Assembly: GCA_042088965.1 (NCBI GenBank)
Contig: JBELLC010000003.1
Location: 1 to 54,787, forward strand
DNA length: 54,787 nt
DNA from: TMED26 sp042088965
GTDB lineage: Bacteria > Pseudomonadota > Alphaproteobacteria > Thalassobaculales > Thalassobaculaceae
Direction: 5' to 3'
The translations under genes and the position numbers were made by a program. Each line of letters opens with the position of its first letter. The stretch's first letter is position 1. The notes beneath the pieces were generated by a model that was not told the DNA's origin, did not search any database, and saw only the letters and a list, made by a program, of their open reading frames with translations. Shown here piece after piece: positions 24,733 to 33,660 of this stretch.

Positions 24733-25935
24733 TTATTTACGGCGCTTTTCCAGAACCGTACCTGCGGCCAGCAATGTCTCGATCTCGGCTTCTGAAAATC
24801 CGTGTTCAGCCAATAACTCGCGGCTGTGAGCGCCGAATTTTGGCGGTGTCCGTCGGATTGATCCCGGGGTGCGTGAAAACTTAATTGGAATCCCCCAACC
24901 CTTGTACCAATCAAGTTCGGCGTTCATCTCGCGGTGCGCCGTATGTGGATGCTTCATCACCTCATCTGTGTCCCGTACGGGCCCAACCGGCAGCCCCGCC
25001 GCCAGCAGGCGATCACAAAGTGCATATCCATCAACATCCTCTAAAACAACCGATAATTCCGCCCGTAAAGCATCGCGGTTTTCGAGCCGCAAAACATTGC
25101 TGGCAAAACGCTCATCCTCAGCCAATGCTGGCACCCCAAGTTCGGTACACATGCGTTTCCAGGCGCGGTCATTGCCGCCCGCTAAAAACATTTTACAGGT
25201 GCGTGTCTGATAAAGGTCATAGGGGCTGATATTGGGGTGCTGATTACCCGTCAGTCCCGGGGTTTTACCCGACAAAGAGTAATTGGCCACATGCGGATGC
25301 ATCAACGCTAATCCACAATCATACAAGGTCATATCGATATATTGACCCTGACCGGAGGTCGCCCGTTCAACAATGGCCATCAAAATCGCATTCGAGGTCA
25401 TCAAGCCGGTGCCAATATCGACCATCGGAATACCGATCCGAACAGGTCCGCTATCGGGATGGCCGTTAATTGAAAAATGTCCGACCATCGCCTGGATGAT
25501 GCCATCATATCCGGGGTAGCCGCCATAAGGGCCGGTCGCACCAAAGCCAGAAATGCGGCAATGCACCAGCTTTGGGAACCGCTTTGAGATGACCTCTTCA
25601 TAGCCAAGGCCCCATTTTTCCATCGACCCTGGCTTATAATTCTCGATCAACACATCGGCGTCTTCCAGCATCCGCAGCAAGACCGCTTTTCCCTCATCCC
25701 CCGATAAATCCAATGCCAAAGAACGCTTATTGCGGTTCACACCAATAAAGTAACTGGCATCTTCATCATGAAAGGGCGGGCCCCAGTCGCGCACCTCGTC
25801 ACCCTGTGGTGGCTCAATCTTCACAATTTCGGCCCCATGATCGCCCAATAATTGGGTACAATAGGGGCCACCCAGAACACGGGTCAGGTCAATGACTTTA
25901 ATGCCGGCAAGCGCGCCAGTTGGCTTATCACTCAT
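24733..25935 (-). CDS. CaiB/BaiF-family CoA-transferase (class III)
   Basis: A 400-residue class III CoA-transferase moving CoA between acyl groups. The N-terminus LAGIKVIDLTRVLGGPYCTQ and the block GAEIVKIEPPQGDEVRDWG are family hallmarks. The likely catalytic aspartate is in PMVDIGTGLMTSNAIL, and VNRNKRSLALDLSG is also typical. The acyl substrate cannot be inferred. GAGG precedes the ATG at 25935. The upstream neighbours, 32 bases away and co-directional, encode a two-subunit class I CoA-transferase-like enzyme, so the three probably work in one pathway that activates and then processes a carboxylic acid. Confidence 0.92.
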   Translation of the reverse strand: MSDKPTGALAGIKVIDLTRVLGGPYCTQLLGDHGAEIVKIEPPQGDEVRDWGPPFHDEDASYFIGVNRNKRSLALDLSGDEGKAVLLRMLEDADVLIENYKPGSMEKWGLGYEEVISKRFPKLVHCRISGFGATGPYGGYPGYDGIIQAMVGHFSINGHPDSGPVRIGIPMVDIGTGLMTSNAILMAIVERATSGQGQYIDMTLYDCGLALMHPHVANYSLSGKTPGLTGNQHPNISPYDLYQTRTCKMFLAGGNDRAWKRMCTELGVPALAEDERFASNVLRLENRDALRAELSVVLEDVDGYALCDRLLAAGLPVGPVRDTDEVMKHPHTAHREMNAELDWYKGWGIPIKFSRTPGSIRRTPPKFGAHSRELLAEHGFSEAEIETLLAAGTVLEKRRK

Positions 25936-25967
25936 GGTAGATCCTCGTTCGAACTAGAATTTAGATA

Positions 25968-26729
25968 TTAAGCGGCTGTGCCCAGGTCGAAAACCCGTGC
26001 CGCAAAAGTGGGATAGACTTCGGCCAATCGGCGGACCACAGGCCCTCTAATAATCTCCAGCGTTGCCGCATCGGGCACTGGCGTAAAGGGTACCACGCCA
26101 TCTTCCGGCAGGTCGAAATCAAACCCTGTCTGATCACGAACTTCTTCCAAAGAATGACCTGGATGGACCGACCGTAGTTGAAAGCGGGCCCGCTGCCGAT
26201 CAAAATCAAACAAGCATAGATTTGTGATCAAGGCATAGGGGCCGCCTGGACGGTAGACATTTTCTGGGGAGACCCCTGGGGCGGAAATGAAATCCACCTG
26301 ATCCACAAGCGTCCGACGTGTGTGCTCCCAGCGAAACAAGATGACCCGCGGCACCAGATAATACATGTGCGCAGAGCCAAAAGAGCCTGGAAACCGCGCC
26401 TTCGGCTTGTGATAGTCACCAACGGCAACAAGGTTCACGTTAGCGCGGCCATCAATCTGTCCGCCGGACAGGAAAAACGAGTCAATGCGTCCTTGGCCTG
26501 CCAGATCAAACAGCTCGCGCGCGCCTTCATTAAAGAAATTACGCTCACTGCCAAGGATTGAAACACGCGTTTGTGTGGGGGCCCGGGTATTGGTCAAAAA
26601 TGCCGCCGCCCCTGGGATCGGCGACGATGCACCAACAGCCACATGCGATAGCCCCGCCAGCATCTCTGCGATGGCATTTATCAACACCTCTTCTGGGCGC
26701 ACCTGAGCGGTTTCAGTTATCTCAGTCAT
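25968..26729 (-). CDS. class I CoA-transferase-like beta subunit (IpdB/GctB-like)
   Basis: A 253-residue subunit of the class I CoA-transferase fold. It contains VAVGASSPIPGAAAF, then SILGSERNFFNEGARELFD, where the E of GSE occupies the place of the catalytic glutamate of classical transferases. The conserved stretch QIDGRANVNLVAVGDYHKP and the PGSFGSAHMYYLVPR region follow. The sequence resembles IpdB-type proteins (ring-opening hydrolases of steroid breakdown) as much as glutaconate CoA-transferases. It could therefore hydrolyse a C-C bond in a CoA thioester rather than transfer CoA. The start overlaps the alpha-subunit stop by 4 bases (ATGA), which supports a stoichiometric heteromer. Confidence 0.85.
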   Translation of the reverse strand: MTEITETAQVRPEEVLINAIAEMLAGLSHVAVGASSPIPGAAAFLTNTRAPTQTRVSILGSERNFFNEGARELFDLAGQGRIDSFFLSGGQIDGRANVNLVAVGDYHKPKARFPGSFGSAHMYYLVPRVILFRWEHTRRTLVDQVDFISAPGVSPENVYRPGGPYALITNLCLFDFDRQRARFQLRSVHPGHSLEEVRDQTGFDFDLPEDGVVPFTPVPDAATLEIIRGPVVRRLAEVYPTFAARVFDLGTAA

Positions 26730-27556
26730 TCGGCCGCAACCCGCCGTTCACCCTCAAACACAAACTTCTGCAAATAGGTCTGAAAACCTTCCTCGGTTTG
26801 TGCCAATGTCATGTATTCCCGCAAATGGGCTTCATCTTCGCGGTAACCGCCTGCCAGCGCATAGGGCCATGCCCCCTCGGCCACTTCAGTGATGGCGTTG
26901 ACATAAATGGCAGGCAAAGTGCCGGCTGCTGTAATCGGATTGGAAATGAGATTGTCCTCAACAATTTCCTCCACCGAAACCAACGTCGCCGCTGAGGCGC
27001 GGGCCATCAACATCAACTCCCGCCGGACACCCAACCATACATTGCCTTCGCGATCCGCCTTTAGGGCATGCATCATTGTAAAGTCAGGTTTTAACGCTGG
27101 CAGATAGACAATTGGGTCATTTTCAGCAAACGGGTTTTCACCAACTTTCCAATCATCACGGTGTTTTAACAAATCGCTGCCAATCATGCCGCGCAGGACA
27201 CCAAAGGGTGTGCCTTTCTCTGATGCTTGCAGCTGCGTCAGGATCGCCGGACAGGTGCCGTCTAAGACTTTTAACGTGCCCGCTTTGACCGCTGCGGTGA
27301 AACGCGGTGCCAAGCCATACTCTCCCATGGTCACAGCTGCCGTTTCCACCACGCTGACACAGCCCGCGCCAATCAACAGATCTGCATGCAGGCCCATTTG
27401 TGGCACGCCAACCAGATGCAGGTCCCGCACACCACGGCGAATAAGCTCGCGCGCCATGACCAAGCTACAATTGGAATACTGCGGTGGTAGCGCAATCATT
27501 GCGCCATCTGACACTTGGCCGACGACCTCCTCAATTGATCCAGGGGTAATATTCAT
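26726..27556 (-). CDS. class I CoA-transferase-like alpha subunit (IpdA-like)
   Basis: A 276-residue alpha subunit partnering the beta subunit immediately downstream. Features are the N-terminal MALPP-type loop (DGAMIALPPQYSNCSLVMARE, quoted as a region), the block DLHLVGVPQMGLHADLLIGAG and FTMMHALKADREGNVWLG. The last is a conserved HALKADREGN-like motif shared by IpdA and glutaconate CoA-transferase A chains. I use ATG at 27556 with GAGGG upstream; the frame runs 26 codons further but without support. A divergent GMC dehydrogenase gene begins 218 bases away. Substrate unknown. Confidence 0.86.
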   Translation of the reverse strand: MNITPGSIEEVVGQVSDGAMIALPPQYSNCSLVMARELIRRGVRDLHLVGVPQMGLHADLLIGAGCVSVVETAAVTMGEYGLAPRFTAAVKAGTLKVLDGTCPAILTQLQASEKGTPFGVLRGMIGSDLLKHRDDWKVGENPFAENDPIVYLPALKPDFTMMHALKADREGNVWLGVRRELMLMARASAATLVSVEEIVEDNLISNPITAAGTLPAIYVNAITEVAEGAWPYALAGGYREDEAHLREYMTLAQTEEGFQTYLQKFVFEGERRVAAE

Positions 27557-27774
27557 AACTTTGAGATCCCTCACCGCGTAAACGAATAATTTGTATGGTG
27601 GCGCAAGCAGCCCCACGTTACAAGTAGAGAGCACAGATTCTGGTTGTTTTCACGTCACAACAAACGCAACACTGTCGGTCAAACCTGCGTTGTGCGGTGC
27701 CCAACCAATGATTTGGCCAATAATTTGGCGCGCAATATTAAAAAAGCAGAACAGGCTAAGAGGAGATAGAATCG

Positions 27775-29376
27775 ATGGCTGAAGGAGATTGGGATTTTAT
27801 TGTCATTGGAGCAGGCTCTGCGGGCTGCGCGCTGGCAAACCGACTGTCCGCTGACCCTAAAAATCGGGTTTTACTGCTAGAAGCCGGTCCCCGTGATCGC
27901 AACCCCTGGATTCATATCCCCGTCGGCTATTACAAAACCATGTATTCTCCCCTGTCATGGGGCTATGACACCGAGCCTGAGCCAGAATTAGATAACCGCC
28001 AAATTCATTGGCCACGTGGCAAGGTTCTGGGCGGCTCTAGCTCGATCAACGGCTTGGTGTATATGCGCGGTCAGCCGCAGGATTACGACCATTGGCGGCA
28101 AATGGGCAATATTGGTTGGGGCTGGGACGATGTCTTGCCGTATTTCAAACGCTCCGAGGACCAAGAGCGCGGTGCCAGTGACTTGCATGGCGCGGGCGGC
28201 CCACTCAAAGTTTCTGACATTCCTGACCGCCGGGAGATTTGCGATGCCTTTGTCGCCGCCGCCCAAGAAATTGGCCTGCCGTATAATGACGATTTTAACG
28301 GTGCTGAACAGGAAGGGGCTGGCTATTTCCAAACCACCTCTCGTGATGGTCGGCGCTGCTCCAGCGCTGTCGGCTATTTAAAGCCGATTAAAAACCGCCA
28401 TAATTTAAAAATCGAAACAGGTGCGCTTGCCAGTCGGTTACTGTTTGCCGAGGGACGCACCACTGGCGTCGCCTATTTGCAGGATGGGGTCGAGAAAATT
28501 GCCCATGTCAAAGGTGAAATTGTGCTCTCAGGTGGGGCCATCAATTCGCCGCAATTGCTGCAACTTTCAGGCATTGGGCCCGGGGCGCTGCTGAATGGTT
28601 TAGGTATTGATGTGGTTCAAGATGCCGCTGGCGTTGGCCAAGATTTGCAGGACCATTTACAAGTCCGTTCAATCTACAAGTTAAACAAACCGATTTCGGT
28701 CAATGATGACGTCAATAATATCTTGCGGCGGATGTGGGTTGGCATTGATTACGCCTTGCGGCGACGCGGACCACTGACGTTTTCAGCAGGGCATGCCTGC
28801 GCCTTTGCGCGGGTGCTGCCAGAATCAGAAACCCCCGACATTCAATTCCACTTCATTCCGTTCAGCGCTGAAAAGCCTGGCGCCGGTTTACACCCCTGGC
28901 CCGGGGTGACCAGTTCAGTCTGCCAATTGCGGCCAGAAAGCCGTGGTGAGTTGGCCATCACCTCAACCGATCCCCGCCATCACCCTAAAATCATCGCCAA
29001 CTATCTGGCCACCGATTATGACCGCCGGGTGTTGATCGAAGGTCTAAAACTATCCCGCAAAATCTCACAAGCACCGGCCTTTGCGAAATATGTTGCTGAC
29101 GAGGTTGAACCGGGGTTGGACCGGGTCAGTGATGATGAATTGCTGGTCCACTTGCGGGCCAAAGGCGGGACGATTTTCCACCCAACCTCAACCTGCCGGA
29201 TGGGACAAGACGACCGCGCGGTGGTCGACGAACGCTTACGGGTGCGCGGCGTATCAGGCTTGCGGGTGGCTGATTGCTCCATCATGCCGCAAGTTGTCTC
29301 TGGCAACACCAGTGCGCCTGCGATTATGATTGGGGAGAAATGCGCCGACATGATGTTATCTGATAAATTACATTAG
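27775..29376 (+). CDS. GMC-family FAD-dependent dehydrogenase (choline/alcohol type)
   Basis: A second GMC oxidoreductase, 533 residues. The FAD fold is FIVIGAGSAGCALANRLS, the first signature is WPRGKVLGGSSSINGLVY and the second is GAINSPQLLQLSGIGPG. The catalytic region has IFHPTSTCRMGQDD, and the C-terminal MPQVVSGNTSAPAIMIGEK is typical. It is closest in appearance to choline dehydrogenase BetA and alcohol dehydrogenases, without a signal peptide. The ATG at 27775 follows AGAGGAG. It is the first of two rightward genes with the dimethylglycine-dehydrogenase-like flavoprotein. If the alcohol is choline or an N-methyl alkanolamine, the two would act in sequence, but that is inference. Confidence 0.91.
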   Translation: MAEGDWDFIVIGAGSAGCALANRLSADPKNRVLLLEAGPRDRNPWIHIPVGYYKTMYSPLSWGYDTEPEPELDNRQIHWPRGKVLGGSSSINGLVYMRGQPQDYDHWRQMGNIGWGWDDVLPYFKRSEDQERGASDLHGAGGPLKVSDIPDRREICDAFVAAAQEIGLPYNDDFNGAEQEGAGYFQTTSRDGRRCSSAVGYLKPIKNRHNLKIETGALASRLLFAEGRTTGVAYLQDGVEKIAHVKGEIVLSGGAINSPQLLQLSGIGPGALLNGLGIDVVQDAAGVGQDLQDHLQVRSIYKLNKPISVNDDVNNILRRMWVGIDYALRRRGPLTFSAGHACAFARVLPESETPDIQFHFIPFSAEKPGAGLHPWPGVTSSVCQLRPESRGELAITSTDPRHHPKIIANYLATDYDRRVLIEGLKLSRKISQAPAFAKYVADEVEPGLDRVSDDELLVHLRAKGGTIFHPTSTCRMGQDDRAVVDERLRVRGVSGLRVADCSIMPQVVSGNTSAPAIMIGEKCADMMLSDKLH

Positions 29377-29467
29377 AAAACCCCTGTAATATCATGTTTT
29401 AAATATAATAATGTCTATTTTCCGATCGAAAGATCTAGGGTAGTGCCATCCGATGAAGTGAGGTTTC

Positions 29468-31933
29468 ATGACAAATACTCTGCCGACGCATGCAACCGCC
29501 ATCATTATCGGCGGCGGGGCCATTGGCTGTAGCCTCGCGTATCATCTGACCGCGCTGGGTTGGCAGGATGTGGTCTTGCTGGAACGCAAGCGGTTAACCT
29601 CGGGGACAACCTGGCATGCTGCCGGGCTCATTGGACAGTTACGGTCTAATCAAAACATGACCAAATTGGCAAAGTATTCAGCTGAATTCTTTGACCGTTT
29701 GGAAGCTGAAACGGGCCAGCCCATTGGCTATAAACGGAATGGAAGCCTGTCCCTCGCCGGCGGTGATGCGCGCCTTGAAGAGCTGCGCCGGGGCGCCTCT
29801 ATGGCGCGAGTCTTTGGCCTCGAGGTGCAAGATGTCAGTGTTGATGAGATTGCCGCACTTTATCCGCTGATAGATCCAGAAGGCCTGTCTGGTGGTATCT
29901 TTTTGCCAGGTGATGGACAACTCAACCCCGCTGATGTGACCCAAGCCATGGCGAAAGGAGCCCGCGCGCAAGGGGCAAAACTATTCGAAAACATCAAGGT
30001 AACCGGTATCCTGCAAGCGAATAACCAGGTCTCAGGCGTTACCACCACCGACGGTGATATCACCGCAGATGTGGTGGTGAACTGTGCTGGCATGTGGGGG
30101 CGCGAAATTGGCCTGATGGCCGGGGTTGATGTGCCGCTGCACGCCTGCGAGCATTTTTATGTGGTCACAGAGCCGATTGCTGATTTACCCAGCAAACTGC
30201 CTGTGTTGCGGGAACCCGATAATTGCCTCTATTACAAAGAAGATGCCGGCAAGCTGCTCATTGGGGCGTTTGAACCCGTTGCAAAGCCCTGGGGTATGAA
30301 CGGCATTCCCGAGGATTTTGAATTCGACGAACTGCCCGAAGATATGGATCATTTTGCGCCTTTACTGGAAAGCGCGATGGCCCGTATCCCCGCATTGGCA
30401 ACGACAGGCATTCGCACCTTTTTCAATGGCCCCGAAAGCTTTACCCCCGACAACCGGTATTACCTGGGGCCAGCACCAGGTTTGGCCGGATTTTTCGTCG
30501 CCTGCGGTTTTAATTCCATTGGTGTACAATCCTCAGGCGGTGTTGGCTGGGCGCTGGCGGAATGGATCGATAAAGGCCACGCGCCAATGGACCTTTGGGA
30601 TGTTGACCCACGGCGCAGCTTTCATTTTCAGAACAACCCCAGCTATCTACATGATCGAGCAACCGAAGCGCTGGGCCTATTATATGCCATGCATTGGCCG
30701 TATCGACAGGTAGAAACAGCCCGCGGGATCCGCCATTCGCCGCTACATGAACGTTTAGCCGATCGGGGCGCATGTTTTGGTGAAACAGCCGGTTGGGAGC
30801 GCGCCAATTGGTATGATCCCGCCGCGAAAAGCCCGCCAGAATATCGCTATAGCTATGGCCGCCAAAACTGGTTTGACTTGGCCGCCGCAGAACATAAAGC
30901 CGCGCGCGAGACAGCCGCCCTTTTTGATCTGTCATCCTTTGCGAAATTCCGTGTCGACGGCGCTGATGCGGAAAATCTGTTACAGTTTGTCTCGGCAAAT
31001 GACATCGCAGTTGCCCCGGGGCGTGTTGTCTATACCCAATGGCTAAATGCGCGCGGCGGTATTGAAGCAGATGTGACCATCACGCGCTTGCATGAAACCA
31101 GCTTTATGGTGGTGACAGCTGCGGCCAGTGCCACCCGCGACCGCGACTGGTTAGAACGTCATATTCCGCCGGACAGCCATGTATCTATCATCGACTTTAG
31201 CAGCGCCGAGGCTGTTTTGGCAGTGATGGGCCCCAATGCCCGAGAGCTTTTGCAGCCGCTCACATCAACTGATTTATCTGCACAAGCCTTCCGTTTTGGT
31301 AGCGCCCAAGAGATCGACATTGGCTATGGTCATTGCCGCGCACAACGCGTCAGCTATGTCGGTGAACTTGGCTGGGAATTGTATATTCCAGCAGAATTTG
31401 CCCGGGGTGTTTTTGATGTTATCACCGCCGCAGGCGCAGATCATGGACTGCGTTTAGCAGGCTATCATGCCTTTGATTCCTGCCGTCTTGAAAAAGCCTT
31501 TCGGCATTTTGGCCATGATATTGGCGCAGATGACAATACCGTGGAGGCAGGCCTCGGGTTTGCCGTGAAAACCGATAAACAGCCGTCAAAGTTTGGCGAT
31601 TTCATTGGCCGAGACGCTGTTTTGCGGCAACGCCAACACGCCGTGCAACCAAAGCGCTTGGTGCAATTCATCCTCAATGACCCCGCCCCGCTGCTTTATC
31701 ATAACGAGCCAATCTGCCGCGATGGTCAGATTGTGGGCTACATCACTTCAGGTAATTATGGCCATAGCCTTGGCGGTGCAGTTGGCCTGGGTTATGTAAG
31801 CTGTGCAGATGGTGTGAGCCAAGACTGGCTTGATGCGGGTACCTGGGAAATTGAAATCGCTCTTCAGCGGGTGTCTGCCAACGCTCGTTTACACCCCTTA
31901 TACGATCCAAGCGGCAGCCGAATGCGCAGCTAG
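29468..31933 (+). CDS. dimethylglycine/sarcosine dehydrogenase-like FAD-GcvT protein
   Basis: An 821-residue two-domain flavoprotein. The N-terminal DAO domain has the FAD motif AIIIGGGAIGCSLAYHL. Its TSGTTWHAAGL motif places His50 where dimethylglycine and sarcosine dehydrogenases attach FAD covalently. A middle FAO_M-like part is followed by a C-terminal GcvT/aminomethyltransferase domain (from about residue 430; FDLSSFAKFRVDGADAE, ELGWELYIPAEFARGVFD, and the late GYITSGNYGHSLGG). The GcvT domain binds tetrahydrofolate and takes up the released one-carbon unit. The exact N-methyl amine is unknown. It starts 91 bases after the GMC gene with GTGAGG upstream, and no hairpin clearly separates the two. 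Confidence 0.92.
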   Translation: MTNTLPTHATAIIIGGGAIGCSLAYHLTALGWQDVVLLERKRLTSGTTWHAAGLIGQLRSNQNMTKLAKYSAEFFDRLEAETGQPIGYKRNGSLSLAGGDARLEELRRGASMARVFGLEVQDVSVDEIAALYPLIDPEGLSGGIFLPGDGQLNPADVTQAMAKGARAQGAKLFENIKVTGILQANNQVSGVTTTDGDITADVVVNCAGMWGREIGLMAGVDVPLHACEHFYVVTEPIADLPSKLPVLREPDNCLYYKEDAGKLLIGAFEPVAKPWGMNGIPEDFEFDELPEDMDHFAPLLESAMARIPALATTGIRTFFNGPESFTPDNRYYLGPAPGLAGFFVACGFNSIGVQSSGGVGWALAEWIDKGHAPMDLWDVDPRRSFHFQNNPSYLHDRATEALGLLYAMHWPYRQVETARGIRHSPLHERLADRGACFGETAGWERANWYDPAAKSPPEYRYSYGRQNWFDLAAAEHKAARETAALFDLSSFAKFRVDGADAENLLQFVSANDIAVAPGRVVYTQWLNARGGIEADVTITRLHETSFMVVTAAASATRDRDWLERHIPPDSHVSIIDFSSAEAVLAVMGPNARELLQPLTSTDLSAQAFRFGSAQEIDIGYGHCRAQRVSYVGELGWELYIPAEFARGVFDVITAAGADHGLRLAGYHAFDSCRLEKAFRHFGHDIGADDNTVEAGLGFAVKTDKQPSKFGDFIGRDAVLRQRQHAVQPKRLVQFILNDPAPLLYHNEPICRDGQIVGYITSGNYGHSLGGAVGLGYVSCADGVSQDWLDAGTWEIEIALQRVSANARLHPLYDPSGSRMRS

Positions 31934-31969
31934 GCAAAGGGTAAACAAGGCATTGTAAGGCGCTGGTGG

Positions 31970-32248
31970 TTATTCTTCTGGGGCTTTTTGACCGCGCTTA
32001 GCCCGCAGCCCCATCAAGGCCAGATCCAGATTGCGCAAATGGTTCTCCAACTCAGCGCGTTTTGCCGCTGAATGGCTGCCGGTATTTAAGGCGTGGCGAA
32101 CGCCTTCGGCGCGCTCGTTCAAACGTCGGTAGCGGTTATCATCCTCCAGCATTGCAGCATCTTTGCCAGCATCGAACCACTGCCCCCTGAAAAACCGCCC
32201 CCAAAAGCCACGCCGTTTCAAAGGCGCGGGTTTAGATGCCGGGCTCAT
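31970..32248 (-). CDS. small conserved coiled-coil protein downstream of der
   Basis: A 92-residue protein that I do not recognise. The N-terminus is basic and aromatic (RRGFWGRFFRGQWFDAGKD). The rest is a predicted charged helix with heptad character (RYRRLNERAEGVRHAL, ELENHLRNLDLALMG). There is no signal peptide or membrane segment and no known motif. Its start overlaps the der stop by 4 bases, so it is translated from the yfgM-bamB-der message, which is the main reason to call it a real gene. A role in ribosome assembly or envelope biology alongside der and bamB is conceivable but unsupported. Confidence 0.7.
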   Translation of the reverse strand: MSPASKPAPLKRRGFWGRFFRGQWFDAGKDAAMLEDDNRYRRLNERAEGVRHALNTGSHSAAKRAELENHLRNLDLALMGLRAKRGQKAPEE

Positions 32249-33642
32249 TCTTTGGCATAAGGGTTTTTACCCTTTCGCGTCATGAACCGAATCGGCGTCC
32301 CTGGCATGTCAAAGTCTTCCCGTAGGCCATTCACCAGATAGCGGTTATACGCCTCTGGCAGTTCCTGCGGTTGACTGACAAATGCGGCAAAGGTTGGCGG
32401 GCGCGATTTAACCTGGGTCATATATCGCAGTTTGATCCGTCGGCCCTTTGCCAAAGGCGGCGGGTGCCGTTCCGTCATGACCATCAGCCAGCGATTTAAA
32501 CGTGAGGTTGAAATCCGCTTATTCCAGGTGTCATAGACATCAAAGGCAGCGGCAAAAAGTTTATCAAGGTTTTTACCCTGAAGCGCAGACACCGTCACGA
32601 ACGGCGCGCCTTTGACCTGTGCTAATGAAATTTCGAAGCGGTCACGGTAATCGCGCCTTGCTTGCTCACGGTTAGCAACCGCGTCCCATTTATTGGCGGC
32701 AATAATCAGCGCCCGCCCTTCCTCAATGACCATCCGCGCAATCGTCAAATCCTGCTTTTCCAGCATCATATTAGCGTCTAACACCAGAACCACCACATGG
32801 GCGTATTGGATCGCCCGGCGGGTATCGGCAACCGACAGCTTTTCGAGTTTCTCGATCACTTTCGAACGTCGCCGCAGACCTGCTGTATCCACGAGTTTCA
32901 ACGCGCGGCCACCAAACTGCCATTCGACCTCAATGGCATCACGGGTGATCCCGGCCTCCGGCCCCGTCAACAAGCGTTCCTCACCGAGAATTGCATTGAT
33001 AAGCGTTGATTTGCCGACATTAGGACGACCAACAACAGCGATCCGCATCACCCTTGGCTGGTCACGGTCCTGCCAAACATCCATGCCGTCTTCGGGTGGC
33101 TGGCCATCCTCCAGGCCTTTGCCATCGTCATCCTCAAAAGCGATATCAAGCGGCATCCGCGCACTAATGGCTTCGTAAAGGTCTGCCATCCCCTCATTAT
33201 GTTCAGCAGAGATGGCGACAGGTTCACCCAGGCCCAAACCAAAGGCCTCGTAAAGGCCACTGCGGGCAGCAGCGCCCTCACATTTATTGGCCAACAGCAC
33301 AACCTTATCGCCCTCACGGCGGAGCAGGCGGGCAAAATGCTTATCAAGGGGGGTGACACCGGCGCGCGCATCAATCATCAGCAGCACCATATCTGCATCC
33401 GTGATGGCGCGCTCTGTTTGCATGCGCATCCGGCCTTCAAGAGATTCCGCTTCAGCGTCTTCAAGGCCCGCCGTGTCGACGACCTTAAAGCTCAAGTCAG
33501 CAATCCGCCCATCGCCCTCACGGCGATCCCGCGTCACACCCGGTGTATCGTCAACCAAGGCGTGCCGCTTGCCAATCAGGCGATTGAACAAGGTCGATTT
33601 ACCAACGTTTGGACGGCCAACAATGGCCACCGTAAAGGTCAT
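32245..33642 (-). CDS. der: ribosome-associated GTPase Der (EngA)
   Basis: Essential GTPase with two tandem G domains that helps mature the 50S ribosomal subunit. The 465-residue protein has a first G domain (GRPNVGKSTLFNRLIGK, DTPGVTRDR, NKCE in LLANKCEGA). The second G domain is from about residue 200 (GRPNVGKSTLINAILGE, GITRDAIEV, DTAGLRRR, AANKWD). A C-terminal KH-like domain ends MTRKGKNPYAKE. The length is normal. It lies 18 bases downstream of bamB and overlaps the small coiled-coil gene that follows. The order yfgM-bamB-der is the same as in enteric bacteria. Confidence 0.97.
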   Translation of the reverse strand: MTFTVAIVGRPNVGKSTLFNRLIGKRHALVDDTPGVTRDRREGDGRIADLSFKVVDTAGLEDAEAESLEGRMRMQTERAITDADMVLLMIDARAGVTPLDKHFARLLRREGDKVVLLANKCEGAAARSGLYEAFGLGLGEPVAISAEHNEGMADLYEAISARMPLDIAFEDDDGKGLEDGQPPEDGMDVWQDRDQPRVMRIAVVGRPNVGKSTLINAILGEERLLTGPEAGITRDAIEVEWQFGGRALKLVDTAGLRRRSKVIEKLEKLSVADTRRAIQYAHVVVLVLDANMMLEKQDLTIARMVIEEGRALIIAANKWDAVANREQARRDYRDRFEISLAQVKGAPFVTVSALQGKNLDKLFAAAFDVYDTWNKRISTSRLNRWLMVMTERHPPPLAKGRRIKLRYMTQVKSRPPTFAAFVSQPQELPEAYNRYLVNGLREDFDMPGTPIRFMTRKGKNPYAKE

Positions 33643-33660
33643 CAGATACTCCTGGCTGGG

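Noticed and set aside
29377..29467. Possible promoter (TATAAT at 29404) or glycine riboswitch before the FAD-GcvT gene
   Set aside because: There is no -35 element at the proper distance, and 91 bases are too few and show no tandem aptamer-like pairing.
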